A stretch of 64,000 bases of DNA from MED-G105 sp038522945 (GCA_038522945.1 JBCBJV010000013.1:1-64000); one strand, 5' to 3'; counted from the stretch's first letter, positions 18,608 to 27,211 are shown. The notes: a model not told the origin generated them from the sequence alone. Numbers and translations: made by a program.

Positions 18608-20062
18608 CTATCCGTCACAAAGCGCTTTGGCGATTTCAACATCGCTGAAGGGAATGATCTCATCACCGACGATCTGGCCCGTCTCATGACCTTTGCCTGC
18701 AATGAGCAATGCGTCGCCAGGCTGAAGATGGGCAATGCCAGCTTCGATCGCATCGCCGCGATCGCCGATAATCTCTGCCCCTGGCGCGCCTGCAGCAACC
18801 GCCAGCCGAATAGCCGCGGGGTCTTCCGTTCGCGGATTGTCGTCAGTGATGATCACCGCGTCCGCTCTTGTTGCCGCCGCCTCACCCATCAATGGCCGTT
18901 TGCCAGCGTCGCGGTCACCGCCGGCGCCAATGATGGCGGTCAGGCGACCCTCAACATGGGGCCGTAATGACGACAACGCCGACGCGACCGCATCTGGCGT
19001 GTGGGCATAATCGACGAAGACCGCGCCCCCGTTCCGGGAACCGACAAGCTGCATCCGGCCGGGTGCTGCCGTGATGTCCGGCAATGAGCTTAGGATTTCG
19101 GGCGTCGATAGGTGACTTGCCAGCGCTATCCCAATCGCAACGCAAAGGTTTTCCGCCTGAAACGCACCAATCAGCGGCACGTCGAACTGGGATCGCGCGC
19201 CAGCGATAATCATATCCAGGGCAAGGCCAACGGGCGTTGCTTGCACGTGCAGCAGCTCAACGTCGCTTCCTTCTTTCCCGGTAAGGATCGGAGCCAATTG
19301 GCCCGAAGATATCAGCACCTCCAAACGGGTCACCAGAGATTGAGCCCCCTCACCATTGGCATTGATGACGACGTGACCACCTGGCTTTAACAGCTCCCTA
19401 AAAAGCCGCGCTTTGGCCTCGAAATAATCAGCAAACGTTGGATGGTAATCGAGATGGTCCTGGGTGATATTGGTAAACGCAGCAGCATCGAAATCAATTC
19501 CGTCCGCCCTATGCTGGGCGAGCCCGTGGCTTGAGACTTCCATGGCGAGATGGGTTACTCCTCGCCGGTCGAGGTCTTGCAATCCCTGATGCAAGCGGAT
19601 GGGGTCGGGAGTCGTATGCTGTAGGGGCTCATGAAAGTCCGCCCCCTGAATGCCGAGCGTTCCCATGCTGGCAGCTTTGATCTGTTTTTGTGTGTCTATC
19701 GCTGCGCTGATGTTGTCCCAAATTTGGCGGGCCATCGTCGCAGTTGATGTCTTGCCATTAGTGCCAGTCACCCCGGCAATGAATTGAGGCCTGCCCTTGA
19801 AAAAGCGCGCCGAAGCGCGGGCCAAGTCGCGGCGCACATTGGTGCTCCGTATAACCGGCACCGCGCAATCGAGGGGCGCTTCTGACAAGATTGCAACAGC
19901 CCCCTTTTCGACCGCCTGAGCTACGAAGGCAGCGCCGTCAACAATTGTCCCGGAGATTGCCGCAAACAAACATCCGGGTGTCACGACGCGGCTATCCGTT
20001 GCGAGACCCGCAATATCAATATCCGCCGCATGGGGATCGTCTATGAGGTCCTTCAACTTCAT
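18608..20062 (-). CDS. murE: UDP-MurNAc-L-Ala-D-Glu--meso-diaminopimelate ligase MurE
   Basis: Adds the third stem-peptide residue. 484 residues. Motifs are LATDSRVVTPGCLFAAI, P-loop VTGTNGKTSTATMARQIW, NITQDHLDYHPTFADYFEAK, and the DNPR signature (ITDDNPRTEDPAAI), which marks specificity for meso-diaminopimelate rather than lysine. The C-terminus has AGKGHETGQIVGDE. It overlaps ftsI by 4 bases. Confidence 0.97.
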   Translation of the reverse strand: MKLKDLIDDPHAADIDIAGLATDSRVVTPGCLFAAISGTIVDGAAFVAQAVEKGAVAILSEAPLDCAVPVIRSTNVRRDLARASARFFKGRPQFIAGVTGTNGKTSTATMARQIWDNISAAIDTQKQIKAASMGTLGIQGADFHEPLQHTTPDPIRLHQGLQDLDRRGVTHLAMEVSSHGLAQHRADGIDFDAAAFTNITQDHLDYHPTFADYFEAKARLFRELLKPGGHVVINANGEGAQSLVTRLEVLISSGQLAPILTGKEGSDVELLHVQATPVGLALDMIIAGARSQFDVPLIGAFQAENLCVAIGIALASHLSTPEILSSLPDITAAPGRMQLVGSRNGGAVFVDYAHTPDAVASALSSLRPHVEGRLTAIIGAGGDRDAGKRPLMGEAAATRADAVIITDDNPRTEDPAAIRLAVAAGAPGAEIIGDRGDAIEAGIAHLQPGDALLIAGKGHETGQIVGDEIIPFSDVEIAKALCDG

Positions 20063-21906
20063 TGAGTATGTTCAATATCCAGCATTGCAGCTCTCGCTGG
20101 CGATGTCTCATTCACCGGCGATTGGATTGCTAACGGAAACACATCATCGCTATCCATCGGCGTCGACTTCGGCATCACACCGAGCAATGGGGCGATCCTC
20201 TCAACAATGTCAGCAAATAAAGGCGCAGCTGTCCAACCCGCTGTCGCATACCCGAACGTGTCTTTGGTGGGCTGTGGATTATCGAGGGTAACAAGGATTG
20301 CATACCTCGGATCATGCCCTGGGAATGCGCCAACAAAACTCGATATCCGGGCATTTTTGCGGTAGCCACGTCCTCCGGTTACCACCTTATCAGCTGTCGC
20401 CGTTTTGCCGAAGGGCGCATATCCTTCCGCTTCCGCCTTGGAGGCAGTGCCTTCTACAATGACGGACCGTAAGATATGGCGCATCTGCGCCACCGTTGAG
20501 GGCGCGAACACAGGCTCACCTTTCCGCGAGGTCGCTTTGAGAAAAGTCGGCATACGGTAGACACCATCCCCGACGCACGCCGAAAACGCTGCAAGCAAAT
20601 GGAGCGGCGTCACCGATATACCGTGCCCGTAGGAAACCGTCGCAGATTCAACCGGGCCCCATTTCGACGGCAAAAGAGGCCGCTGGTTCTCGGGCAACTC
20701 ATGCCTGAGAGCCGACAAAAGCCCCAGCTTTTCCAGATAGGATTTCTGACGGTCTATCCCAAGATCTGCTGCGATGCGAGCCGCGCCAATGTTCGATGAG
20801 TGACGCACCACCTCTTCCAAAGTCAGCACACGGTTCTCGCCATGGTAATCACGAATGACCCGGTCTGCGATCCGTAAACTGCCGCGCGCATCATAGGTCG
20901 AAGCCATGGTCGCCGTGCCGGTTTCAAGGGCCGATGCCACGGTGAACACTTTGAACGCAGAGCCAAGCTCGTAAGCGTCATGGACCGCTTTGTTGCGCCG
21001 GGCGCTGTCTTCGTATTGGGCGTAGTTGTTGGGGTCGAAATCAGGCACGTTCGCAATAGCTAGAATTTCACCGGTCGCCATATCCATGACGGCGCCCCAT
21101 CCCGCTTCGGCGGCAAAAGTAGCGACAGACTTAGCAAGCTCTTCACCAACAACTTGCTGAACCCGGGCGTCAATGCTCGTGGTGATAGAGTGAGCAGCAC
21201 TACGATCCGCCTGCAGGCTATTGATCGTTTTTTCCAATCCCATCACACCGCCCTTGCCCGGCTCGGTATGGCCGAGCAGGTGCGCAGCCAGCGCTCCATG
21301 GGGATAGAACCGCCGTGTGCCCGGGGCAAAGCGAATGCCAGGCAGGCCAAGGTTGAAGACCTGGCGTTCCTGGGTTGGTGTGATGTCTTCAGCAATGGTT
21401 CGGTAGCGCCCGTTTGCAAGATCACTGGCTAGCTCATCGACATCCAGATTCGGGAAAACTGATTTCAGTGCCATGGCAGTTTGCATGGGATCCCAGACGT
21501 CCCGCCCGTCGATTTCAACCCGGCGCATAGGCAAACTTGTTGCTAATAAAGTGCCTCGCCGATCGGTGATTTCAGGCCGTGCGGCCTCGGCAACGATCGC
21601 CCCGCCACGATCAGCAATGCCCGTTTCCTCACCAGCCGCAATGGTCCAGAGCCGAAGGCCCAGGCAGGCGTAGGCCATCACAAAAGCTACCGCACACATG
21701 ATAATTCGCTTACGCACGGTTTCCAGGCCAACGCTCTCCTGCCCACCTTGGGACGGTGCCGTATGCTCAACACCAACTGGATCGAGGGCCCCATCGCATG
21801 CGACATCGCGCGCGAGCCCGCGTTCGCCGTCGTGACCTGCAGCATTAACTGCATAGGTGCGCACGCGGGATGACCGTTTCTTTCTTTGGAACATTGTTCG
21901 CCTCAC
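20059..21906 (-). CDS. ftsI: Septal peptidoglycan transpeptidase FtsI (PBP3)
   Basis: Class B penicillin-binding protein that cross-links septal peptidoglycan with FtsW. 615 residues: a cytoplasmic tail of about 65 residues, one transmembrane helix at about 68-90, the PBP dimerisation domain (DRRGTLLATSLPMRRVEIDG), then the transpeptidase domain. The active-site serine is S316 in GSAFK (SxxK), and SSN is at 370-372. The third motif reads KTA (K501-T502-A503, bases 20398-20406) instead of the near-universal KTG; the surrounding sequence (FGKTATADKVV) aligns well, so the substitution looks real. The start overlaps the ftsL stop (ATGA). Confidence 0.95.
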   Translation of the reverse strand: MRRTMFQRKKRSSRVRTYAVNAAGHDGERGLARDVACDGALDPVGVEHTAPSQGGQESVGLETVRKRIIMCAVAFVMAYACLGLRLWTIAAGEETGIADRGGAIVAEAARPEITDRRGTLLATSLPMRRVEIDGRDVWDPMQTAMALKSVFPNLDVDELASDLANGRYRTIAEDITPTQERQVFNLGLPGIRFAPGTRRFYPHGALAAHLLGHTEPGKGGVMGLEKTINSLQADRSAAHSITTSIDARVQQVVGEELAKSVATFAAEAGWGAVMDMATGEILAIANVPDFDPNNYAQYEDSARRNKAVHDAYELGSAFKVFTVASALETGTATMASTYDARGSLRIADRVIRDYHGENRVLTLEEVVRHSSNIGAARIAADLGIDRQKSYLEKLGLLSALRHELPENQRPLLPSKWGPVESATVSYGHGISVTPLHLLAAFSACVGDGVYRMPTFLKATSRKGEPVFAPSTVAQMRHILRSVIVEGTASKAEAEGYAPFGKTATADKVVTGGRGYRKNARISSFVGAFPGHDPRYAILVTLDNPQPTKDTFGYATAGWTAAPLFADIVERIAPLLGVMPKSTPMDSDDVFPLAIQSPVNETSPARAAMLDIEHTQ

Positions 21907-22268
21907 TCACCGTCGATCAGATCGGCGATATCCATTGGATCCGCTGCAACAGGCGTGGCCTCGCTCGCGTCATCAGGGAAAGGACGGCTGCTGAATACCA
22001 CGCGGAATTCATCAGACGTCATCAACTGTTGGCCGGCAAGGGGCTCTAGTTCGGTAAAATTCTCAGCCAGCCCCGCGAGCCGTTCCGGGCTTTCAAGATA
22101 GGCTATCTCCGCACGGAGCAATTGCATGTTGCCGGTTAGATCGTCTCGCTCCCTTTCCAGCTCAGCGATCTCACTCCGAGTTTCGTGGACGGCAACGTCC
22201 ACTCGGTTGCTTAATGTTGATAGGGCAATCAAGACACCAACCAGGATGATAAAAGTCGGACGGATCAT
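21903..22268 (-). CDS. ftsL: Cell division protein FtsL
   Basis: Small bitopic divisome protein; with FtsB and FtsQ it activates FtsWI. The start chosen is the ATG at 22268-22266 (MIRPTFIILVG) because it overlaps the rsmH stop as ATGA, like its neighbours. An upstream start at 22283 would add 5 residues. It has one N-terminal transmembrane helix (PTFIILVGVLIALSTL), then a Glu/Leu-rich coiled coil (about 35-65) and a short periplasmic tail. About 121 residues. Identification rests on position between rsmH and ftsI plus this topology. Confidence 0.88.
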   Translation of the reverse strand: MIRPTFIILVGVLIALSTLSNRVDVAVHETRSEIAELERERDDLTGNMQLLRAEIAYLESPERLAGLAENFTELEPLAGQQLMTSDEFRVVFSSRPFPDDASEATPVAADPMDIADLIDGE

Positions 22269-23323
22269 CGGGTATAGCTCCAATTCTGCATGGCAGGAGA
22301 CAGATTAAGTCGGGGAAGAAAATCAGTCGGATCAAAAGTTTCAGGCGCTGACGCTGCGGTCCGAATTCCCGTACGGAGTTTTGCCGATCGCGACCTGGGG
22401 TTACGCGCAATTTCTTCTTCAGACGGGATCACCGCTTTTCGATGGCGGAGGTCAAAAACCGGCGGCTCAGCATCTTGCGCCTGCGGCAGATGACGAGAGC
22501 CACTGCCGCCTAGGTTCGCTCGGTCAACAAAGAACTGCTTTACGACCCGGTCTTCCAGCGAATGAAACGTGACAACCACCAGGCGTCCGCCTTCGCGAAG
22601 GAGAAGCTCACTGGCCCGCAAGGCCCTTGCGAGCTGTCCGAGCTCGTCATTCACGAACATTCTGATCGCCTGGAATACCCGCGTTGCGGGATGAATGCGC
22701 TGGGGACCGCGTGGCGCTGGCTGTGCGCGCTCAACGATCTCTGCCAGTTCAATGGTCGTATCGATGACCTTTTCCTGGCGGACCGAAACGATTTCGCGGG
22801 CAATCCGACGGGCATGGCGCTCTTCACCAAGCACCTTGAACACAATTGCCATATCATCTTCGTCAGCCGTGTTGACAAAGTCCGCCGCGTCCGGCTTAGC
22901 GTTATCCATCCGCATAGAGAGCGGTCCAGCTTGACGAAAGGAAAATCCCCGTCCAGCCTGGTCGAGCTGCATAGAAGACACGCCCAGATCGAAAACGATC
23001 CCGTCAATCTGATCGACCCCCGCGGCATGGCAGGCGTTAAACACATCCGCAAAGGGCGTTTCAATGAGGATCAACTTCTCCCCAATGAAGGTGGACAATG
23101 CGCCATTGTCTTTCGCAGCTGATATGGCCGTTGGGTCGCGATCGAGCCCAATAACCCTGGAAGCGCCGCCTTTGATCAGCGCACTGGTGTAACCGCCGGC
23201 ACCAAAAGTGGCATCAACAAAAACACCTCCCTTGCTGACCTCTAGCGCATCGACAACTTCCCGCAGAAGGACGGGCGTGTGCGGCGCATTTTCAGTTGAT
23301 CCATCCGATGGCGGTTTGATCAT
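22265..23323 (-). CDS. rsmH: 16S rRNA (cytosine(1402)-N4)-methyltransferase RsmH (MraW)
   Basis: SAM-dependent methylase of 16S rRNA C1402. 352 residues. Motifs are HTPVLLREVVDAL at the N-terminus, VDATFGAGGYTSALI (SAM loop), VFDLGVSSMQLDQAGRGFSF, ATRVFQAIRMFVNDELGQL and FHSLEDRVVKQFF. The start overlaps the mraZ stop by 1 base (TGATG), which indicates coupled translation. Confidence 0.96.
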   Translation of the reverse strand: MIKPPSDGSTENAPHTPVLLREVVDALEVSKGGVFVDATFGAGGYTSALIKGGASRVIGLDRDPTAISAAKDNGALSTFIGEKLILIETPFADVFNACHAAGVDQIDGIVFDLGVSSMQLDQAGRGFSFRQAGPLSMRMDNAKPDAADFVNTADEDDMAIVFKVLGEERHARRIAREIVSVRQEKVIDTTIELAEIVERAQPAPRGPQRIHPATRVFQAIRMFVNDELGQLARALRASELLLREGGRLVVVTFHSLEDRVVKQFFVDRANLGGSGSRHLPQAQDAEPPVFDLRHRKAVIPSEEEIARNPRSRSAKLRTGIRTAASAPETFDPTDFLPRLNLSPAMQNWSYTR

Positions 23324-23808
23324 CAGACACCTCCCCCATTGGCATGGTGGGACGGGTTCTTCAGGCGCATAAGGGCCGCCCGAGCCCGCTCGGTCTGGTT
23401 CTCGACCGTGTCTTCGGCTTCCTGCGCGCGCCAGATCTGAAACGTGTCACCAATGCCGATGAAGAAGGCTTTGTCTTCAAGCATCGCATGCTGACGAAAT
23501 GGCTCCGGCAGGACAAAGCGCCCCTCACTGTCAAGGGAGATCGCTTTTGCCCGCCCAAGAATAGTGACCTCAAGAGCGCGCCGGTCCGGATCAAATGGGT
23601 CGAGCGCAGAGATGCTCGCCTTCAAACTAGTGATATAGTCCGTACCACCACAATCGAGAAACGCGCCCTCCAGTGACGGAATGCAGAAGAAACCATTGAA
23701 GGATTTCAAATCAAGCGCACGACGAAAATCCGCCGGCACCGCGATGCGGCCCTTGGCGTCAATCCGGTTGGTCTGCGACCCCAGGAATGAGGCTTCCGCT
23801 GCCCGCAC
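23323..23808 (-). CDS. mraZ: Transcriptional regulator MraZ
   Basis: AbrB-fold DNA-binding protein, first gene of the dcw cluster and in E. coli its repressor. Two SpoVT/AbrB-like halves are visible: FLGSQTNRIDAKGRIAVPAD and ISLDSEGRFVLPEPF. The start is uncertain. The open frame extends to a TTG at 23853, with in-frame GTG codons at 23817 and 23808. I prefer 23808 (about 161 residues), with AGGTGG about 5 bases upstream, since MraZ proteins normally begin only a few residues before FLG. TGGG repeats lie upstream. Confidence 0.88.
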   Translation of the reverse strand: MRAAEASFLGSQTNRIDAKGRIAVPADFRRALDLKSFNGFFCIPSLEGAFLDCGGTDYITSLKASISALDPFDPDRRALEVTILGRAKAISLDSEGRFVLPEPFRQHAMLEDKAFFIGIGDTFQIWRAQEAEDTVENQTERARAALMRLKNPSHHANGGGV

Positions 23809-23882
23809 TCTCGCCACCTGCTGCCTGATCGACGACCGGCGGCACAGTGCCAAGACGGCGCGCCAGTCACTTCATTTCAATT

Positions 23883-23938
23883 TGGGAATGACCCATGAGG
23901 AGCTGGGATATCATGGGCTCAACGGACTCTCAAGTGGG
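23883..23938. promoter_or_regulatory. Candidate MraZ-binding boxes upstream of mraZ
   Basis: On the plus strand TGGG occurs at 23883, 23904, 23914 and 23935. The middle pair is TGGGA-TATCA-TGGGC, matching the TGGGN-N5-TGGGN spacing reported for E. coli MraZ, and the outer copies are 21 bases away, two helical turns. One inverted copy (CCCAT, 23892-23896) lies between the first two. The boxes are 75-130 bases upstream of the preferred mraZ start. Autoregulation is inferred. Confidence 0.5.
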
Positions 23939-24048
23939 ATAAGCCGGATTCTATTGCGCAGAGTGCCTTCAACCCATCGACTGACAACACTCGTTCCACC
24001 CTCGCAATGGAATGAAACGGCAATGCCCTGCTGGTTGGTGCTTGGAAT

Positions 24049-24501
24049 TTAGCTTGCAACACCTTGGTTTCGCTGGACAATCCGCGCCGCCTGTTCATCC
24101 GTGCGGGCCTGGTCGCGCCGGGACTGATCCCGCCGCGCGGTGGCGTTGGCGATTTCAACGAGGCGCTCGAATTTCTTTCGTTCAATCTGAAGGGCAGCGA
24201 GATCGTCCCGCGCTGTCGACAGCTCAACCCCGAGCCTGTCTCGTGTGGCGTGGAGCGCCAGGCGCTTTTCGTCAGCCCCGCGCAGATAGGCAGCAAGCCC
24301 CTGGCGAGCCGCATCACCGGCACTTTGCGCCGCTTCCTGTTCGGTGCGAACCGCTTGGTCCAACCATTCAATCGACGACTGGGTTGAGGCCACCGCGGTT
24401 TCGAGGTCGGCAATATGGGCGACCTGTTCGCGCTCTCTCTGGCTCGCTAGGGTCAAGAGTTTCGTCAGCGATCCGGCACCGGAGGCACGTGCTTGTGTCA
24501 T
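24049..24501 (-). CDS. fliJ: Flagellar export protein FliJ-like
   Basis: Probable general chaperone and ATPase-stalk protein of flagellar type III export. 150 residues, almost entirely helical coiled coil (long Glu/Arg/Ala runs with heptad leucines, TLASQREREQVAHIADLETA). The sequence is poorly conserved in this family, so the assignment rests on length, coiled-coil character and position directly after fliI, which it overlaps by 4 bases (ATGA). Confidence 0.75.
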   Translation of the reverse strand: MTQARASGAGSLTKLLTLASQREREQVAHIADLETAVASTQSSIEWLDQAVRTEQEAAQSAGDAARQGLAAYLRGADEKRLALHATRDRLGVELSTARDDLAALQIERKKFERLVEIANATARRDQSRRDQARTDEQAARIVQRNQGVAS

Positions 24502-26012
24502 CTTTTATCCAATTCTGTCGCAGCTGTTTCGTTTGCGTCTAAGAGCATGGCCAATTCTGCCAGCGCCTCCCCCGAGGAAACCCGATCGTGTGGCATTTGC
24601 GTTAAAAACGCTTCAACGCGGCCCACGAAGCTCACGGCCCGGTCCACGGTGGGATCAGCCCCCACCCGGTAGGCGCCGACACGTATCATGTCCCGCATCT
24701 CTTCATAGGCAGAAAATAACTGACGCGCTTCCCGTACAACCTGCTGGTGCTTTGCCGAATTCGTCGGCGTCGTCTCGATGCCGTTATTATCTGAAACGAC
24801 GTCATCTGGCGCCGATCCGTCAGAGCCGGTCACACCCGAGACCGGCATCAGCGGTGTCGCCGTTCTAGAAACGGATTTCAGGACATCAATCGCGGGGTAT
24901 CGTCCGCTTTCTGCAATAGCGCGCGACAAAACGATATGCCCATCGAGGATCGATCGGCTCGCATCGGAGATCGGTTCATCGTGGTCGTCACCCTCCACAA
25001 GGACGGTAAACATCGCGGTGATCGTGCCAGCCTGGCCTTTCGGGCCTGGCCCAGCCCGTTCAAGGAGCTGGGGCAATAGCGAAAACACCGAAGGCGGATA
25101 CCCGCGGCTCGTTGGCGGCTCACCGCCACTGAGGCCAATTTCCCGTTGCGCCTGTGCAAGGCGCGTCAGGGAATCAAACAGGCATAGGACATGCTTTCCT
25201 TGATCGCGAAAATGTTCAGCGATCGACATCGCGGCGAACGCTGCCTCCCGGCGCATTAAAGCAGGCTCATCAGCCGTGGAGACCACGAGGACAGCTCGCT
25301 TCATGCCCTCAGGACCCAGACTGTCTTCCATGAACTCGCGGACCTCCCGGCCCCGCTCACCGATCAGGGCAATGACGATCACATCGCATGTGACATTGCG
25401 GGCAAGCATGGAGAGAAGCATCGACTTGCCAACACCCGCCGCAGAGAACAGCCCCATGCGCTGGCCCTTTTTGCAGGGTGTGAAGAGGTCGATGGCCTTG
25501 ATCCCGGTCTCTAGCGCCCCCCCGAGCCGGGCGCGCGCGGCGGCTGGCGGCGGCGCAGCTCGCAAGGGCCGTTTCTCCCGCCCTGGAACAATCGGTCCTT
25601 TGTCATCAAGGGGACCTGCGAACCCATTGATGACCCGACCGAGCCAGTCATCGCCCGGACGCAAGGCAGGCCCTTCCTTCAAAAAAGTGACGCACGCGCC
25701 TCGGCGCACACCGGCAACCACACCAAAGGGCAGACAAATAGCGGCACGATCTTTCAAGGCGACGACTTCGGCGATGGGTGCGCCTGCCCCTTCCCCGATC
25801 CGAACCCGGGTTCCGATTTCGAGCAGGCCAAGCGTATCGGATACTTCCACAGCCGAAACAGATGCGGACAAGACTTCCCCGCTTGCCTGGTAAAGTCCGT
25901 ATGCGATCCAGTCGGCGACGCCTCGAGCATGCCGAGCACCAACCAGTTGATCGTCCAAGCCTGGTGAGCCTCTCTGGACAGCGGGTCTCTTCAGCAATGA
26001 TGCGTCAAACAT
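24498..26012 (-). CDS. fliI: Flagellum-specific ATPase FliI
   Basis: Hexameric F1-beta-like ATPase powering flagellar type III export at the cytoplasmic base. Walker A is SAAGVGKSMLLSML, Walker B VLCLFDSLTRLAQAQREI, followed by GEPPTSRGYPPSVFSLLPQL and the VEGDDHDEPISDASRSILDG signature. At 504 residues it is longer than the usual 440-460 because of an insertion of roughly 25 residues (SGVTGSDGSAPDDVVSDNNG and a few more) after SVSRTATPLMP. It is divergent from ctrA and shares its 426-base intergenic region. Confidence 0.94.
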   Translation of the reverse strand: MFDASLLKRPAVQRGSPGLDDQLVGARHARGVADWIAYGLYQASGEVLSASVSAVEVSDTLGLLEIGTRVRIGEGAGAPIAEVVALKDRAAICLPFGVVAGVRRGACVTFLKEGPALRPGDDWLGRVINGFAGPLDDKGPIVPGREKRPLRAAPPPAAARARLGGALETGIKAIDLFTPCKKGQRMGLFSAAGVGKSMLLSMLARNVTCDVIVIALIGERGREVREFMEDSLGPEGMKRAVLVVSTADEPALMRREAAFAAMSIAEHFRDQGKHVLCLFDSLTRLAQAQREIGLSGGEPPTSRGYPPSVFSLLPQLLERAGPGPKGQAGTITAMFTVLVEGDDHDEPISDASRSILDGHIVLSRAIAESGRYPAIDVLKSVSRTATPLMPVSGVTGSDGSAPDDVVSDNNGIETTPTNSAKHQQVVREARQLFSAYEEMRDMIRVGAYRVGADPTVDRAVSFVGRVEAFLTQMPHDRVSSGEALAELAMLLDANETAATELDKR

Positions 26013-26438
26013 AGTGACCGCTTCTCTTTCCGACGCAGGGCGAACGAGGTTTCCCGCCGCCCATCACTTCCTCGATCTCGTTCCAGTTGGGGCGTTTCCC
26101 CGAACACGTATCGGTAGGGCCCTTCCCGTTAAGACCTTGATCACACAAGGTTTAACGCCCCAGCACTTAAGCTCGCGTAAACTGATGAATCGTTTTATCG
26201 AGCGACAAGGTCAGGGTGGTTAATGGTCAAACTGTCCAAACACAGACAAACCCTGGACAGACGAGCTCCCGGTCCTAACCAAGATTGCCTCGATCTTAAT
26301 TCGGCTCGCGCCAAGGGCCGCCGCGGGCGCACCCTTGTTAACCTTTATGAAAGCAAATCGCCGTAGCACTCATTAAGGCAAAACGAAAAATGCGTAACAG
26401 CTTGAGGGAGCGTACGCGCCGAACAGGAGACACGGGCA
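26013..26438. promoter_or_regulatory. fliI/ctrA divergent promoter region
   Basis: 426 bases without a gene. A near-match to the CtrA box, TTAA-N7-TAAA, is at 26167-26181, preceded by TTAA at 26152-26155 and followed closely by a GANTC site (GAATC, 26187-26191). Further TTAA blocks are near 26297 and 26339. In Caulobacter the ctrA promoter is under CtrA feedback and GANTC methylation; both signals are present here, but function is inferred. Confidence 0.5.
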
Positions 26439-27131
26439 ATGCGGGTACTGTTGATCGAAGACGATGGGGCAACGGCTCAGAGCATCGAACTCATGTTGAA
26501 GTCAGATGGCTTTAATGTCTACACAACCGATCTTGGCGAAGAAGGCGTCGATCTCGGTAAAGTCTACGACTACGACATCATCCTTCTTGACCTGAACCTG
26601 CCGGACATGACCGGCTTTGACGTCCTGAAGTCCCTTCGGGTTTCCAAAGTCAACACACCTATCCTGATCCTCACCGGCCAGGGCGACGTTGAAACGAAAG
26701 TGCGCGGCCTCGGCTTCGGCGCTGACGATTACATGACCAAGCCATTCCACAAGGACGAGCTGGTCGCACGCATCCACGCCATTGTCCGCCGCTCGAAAGG
26801 CCATTCCCAGTCGGTCATCACCACCGGCAACCTCACCGTCAATCTCGACGCCAAGACCGTCGAAGTCGCCGGCCAGCGGGTTCACCTGACGGGCAAGGAA
26901 TACCAGATGCTGGAGCTCCTTTCGCTCCGCAAAGGCACGACGCTCACCAAGGAAATGTTCCTGAACCACCTCTATGGCGGGATGGATGAGCCAGAACTGA
27001 AAATCATCGACGTTTTCATCTGTAAACTCCGTAAAAAGCTCGCGGTCGCCACCAGTGGCGAGCACTACATCGAAACGGTCTGGGGCCGCGGCTATGTCCT
27101 GCGCGACCCGGCCGAAGAAAAAGCCGCGTAA
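26439..27131 (+). CDS. ctrA: Cell-cycle response regulator CtrA
   Basis: OmpR-family master regulator of the alphaproteobacterial cell cycle and motility. 230 residues. The receiver domain (about 1-115) has the acidic pocket (EDD at 7-9), phospho-acceptor D51 (LLDLNLPD) and the conserved K101 (TKPF). The DNA-binding winged helix (about 130-225) carries the highly conserved LTGKEYQMLELLSLRKG and KIIDVFICKLRKKL segments. It ends in Ala-Ala, the C-terminal feature needed for ClpXP proteolysis of Caulobacter CtrA. An AGGAG-type site (AACAGGAGACAC) precedes the ATG. A terminator follows. Confidence 0.98.
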   Translation: MRVLLIEDDGATAQSIELMLKSDGFNVYTTDLGEEGVDLGKVYDYDIILLDLNLPDMTGFDVLKSLRVSKVNTPILILTGQGDVETKVRGLGFGADDYMTKPFHKDELVARIHAIVRRSKGHSQSVITTGNLTVNLDAKTVEVAGQRVHLTGKEYQMLELLSLRKGTTLTKEMFLNHLYGGMDEPELKIIDVFICKLRKKLAVATSGEHYIETVWGRGYVLRDPAEEKAA

Positions 27132-27178
27132 AGGGGCGTTTGCTGCTTCATCAGCACCACTCTTTTGCACCGAATACC

Positions 27179-27208
27179 AAAGCCCTGCCGCCACTGGCAG
27201 GGCTTTTT
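27179..27208 (+). terminator. Rho-independent terminator after ctrA
   Basis: A perfect 9-bp stem, AGCCCTGCC (27181-27189) and GGCAGGGCT (27196-27204), with a 6-base loop, is followed by a T-run. It sits 48 bases after the ctrA stop. An A-run before the stem is short, so it mainly serves the plus strand. Confidence 0.88.
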
Positions 27209-27211
27209 CAG

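Noticed and set aside
22562..23122. 186-residue plus-strand frame inside rsmH
   Set aside because: Shadow of the rsmH coding frame; rsmH motifs are complete on the minus strand.
23854..24330. A full RNase P RNA gene upstream of mraZ
   Set aside because: Only a 3'-end-like motif is present. The conserved 5' part is not seen and fliJ occupies the required space; reported as a finding only.
26502..27194. Long open frame (230 residues) antisense to ctrA
   Set aside because: It is a high-GC mirror of the ctrA reading frame with no recognisable motif; ctrA itself is unambiguous.
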